Source: Closterium sp. NIES-65 (taxonomy: Eukaryota; Streptophyta; Zygnematophyceae; Desmidiales; Closteriaceae). Taken from it: 64,000 bases of DNA. Positions 63,626 through 64,000 of this stretch are shown here, piece after piece; position 1 is the stretch's first letter; the number at the start of each line of letters is the position of its first letter. The notes below the pieces were generated by a model. It worked only from the letters and a program-made list of their open reading frames with translations. It was not told the DNA's origin and searched no databases. Location: NCBI GenBank assembly GCA_948144175.1, contig CANXME010000511.1, positions 501,001 to 565,000 on the forward strand, read 5' to 3'. The translations under genes and the position numbers were made by a program.

Positions 63626-63991
63626 TGCTAGAAAGGCATAGTGCCAGCGTAGAGGAAACGTGTTTGTAGAAAGAACAAGATAGAACTCTTGCACTGGAAC
63701 GGATTGAGAATTTGATGGATTTTAGGCAATACAAGCAAGCTTGATATAGCATGCATGATCTAATGATGGAAAGTGCTTCGTGAGAGACCAAAAGTAGAAG
63801 CAAGAGAAGTAGAGTGCCAGATGGCACAAGGAAATCAAGGAGGATAAGGATAAGGGTGAGTTGGAATGTACTGTTCAAAAGGGAACAGTAAATCCCCCCC
63901 CTTATCATGGAGGCTTATAGAGGGGACTACACTAAAACCAAACAGCACACTGGTATACAGTATTCGTTATACTGTATTCGGATTTCCAACA
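63626..63991 (-). repeat. Left LTR of an element running off the window
   Basis: TGCTAGAAAGG...TTTCCAACA, about 366 bp. It starts where the match with 57600-57775 breaks off. The next bases (ctccccctt, 63992-64000) read as a purine tract on the minus strand, so this is the 3' LTR of a minus-strand element whose body lies beyond 64000. Confidence 0.65.
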
Positions 63992-64000
63992 CTCCCCCTT

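Overview
This window reads as nuclear DNA from a plant-lineage eukaryote, most likely a streptophyte (charophyte) green alga. The reasons are the mix of Copia and chromodomain Gypsy LTR retrotransposons, primer-binding sites that mostly fit initiator methionine tRNA, GT-AG introns and small secreted fasciclin (FAS1) proteins in GC-rich DNA. The style of the Copia proteins recalls what I remember from the zygnematophyte Closterium, but that is memory, not a search result.

The only host genes I can support are three tandem FAS1 paralogues: FAS1-1 (30254-30969, whole), FAS1-2 (32746-39120, broken) and FAS1-3 (61644-62373, whole). Each has one phase-1 intron at the same codon, a signal peptide and a single FAS1 domain. 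The distance between FAS1-1 and FAS1-3 is almost entirely inserted DNA. A young chromodomain Gypsy element (33263-38900) sits inside exon 2 of FAS1-2. An 18-kb LARD-like element (39421-57471), itself holding several other elements, sits just downstream of FAS1-2. A solo LTR carrying a further element (58149-60166) follows.

The rest is nested retrotransposon fossil, dated in relative order by perfect 5-bp target-site duplications (TSDs). At 1-18500, Copia-A contains the miniature element TRIM-1. TRIM-1 contains Copia-B, Copia-B contains the non-coding element NA-1, and NA-1 contains Copia-C, which looks whole. At 18501-28150 lie a Copia fragment (D), Copia-E, an old Copia-F and a Mutator-like miniature element. 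At 39421-57471 the LARD-like element holds Copia-G, a tandem TRIM-2 that contains NA-2, then TRIM-3, NA-3 and NA-4.

The most unusual signal is the TRIM family (three loci). Its two LTRs of about 109-141 bp flank only 69-93 bp. The 3' end of the LTR, the primer-binding site and the internal segment together carry tRNA-like Pol III A and B boxes at tRNA spacing. Other signals of note are non-coding elements that share the GC-rich leader and 3' tail of the Copia-B/E/G lineage, a peptide motif that recurs in both gag and pol of that lineage, and a 32-bp minisatellite upstream of FAS1-2 and FAS1-3 but not FAS1-1.
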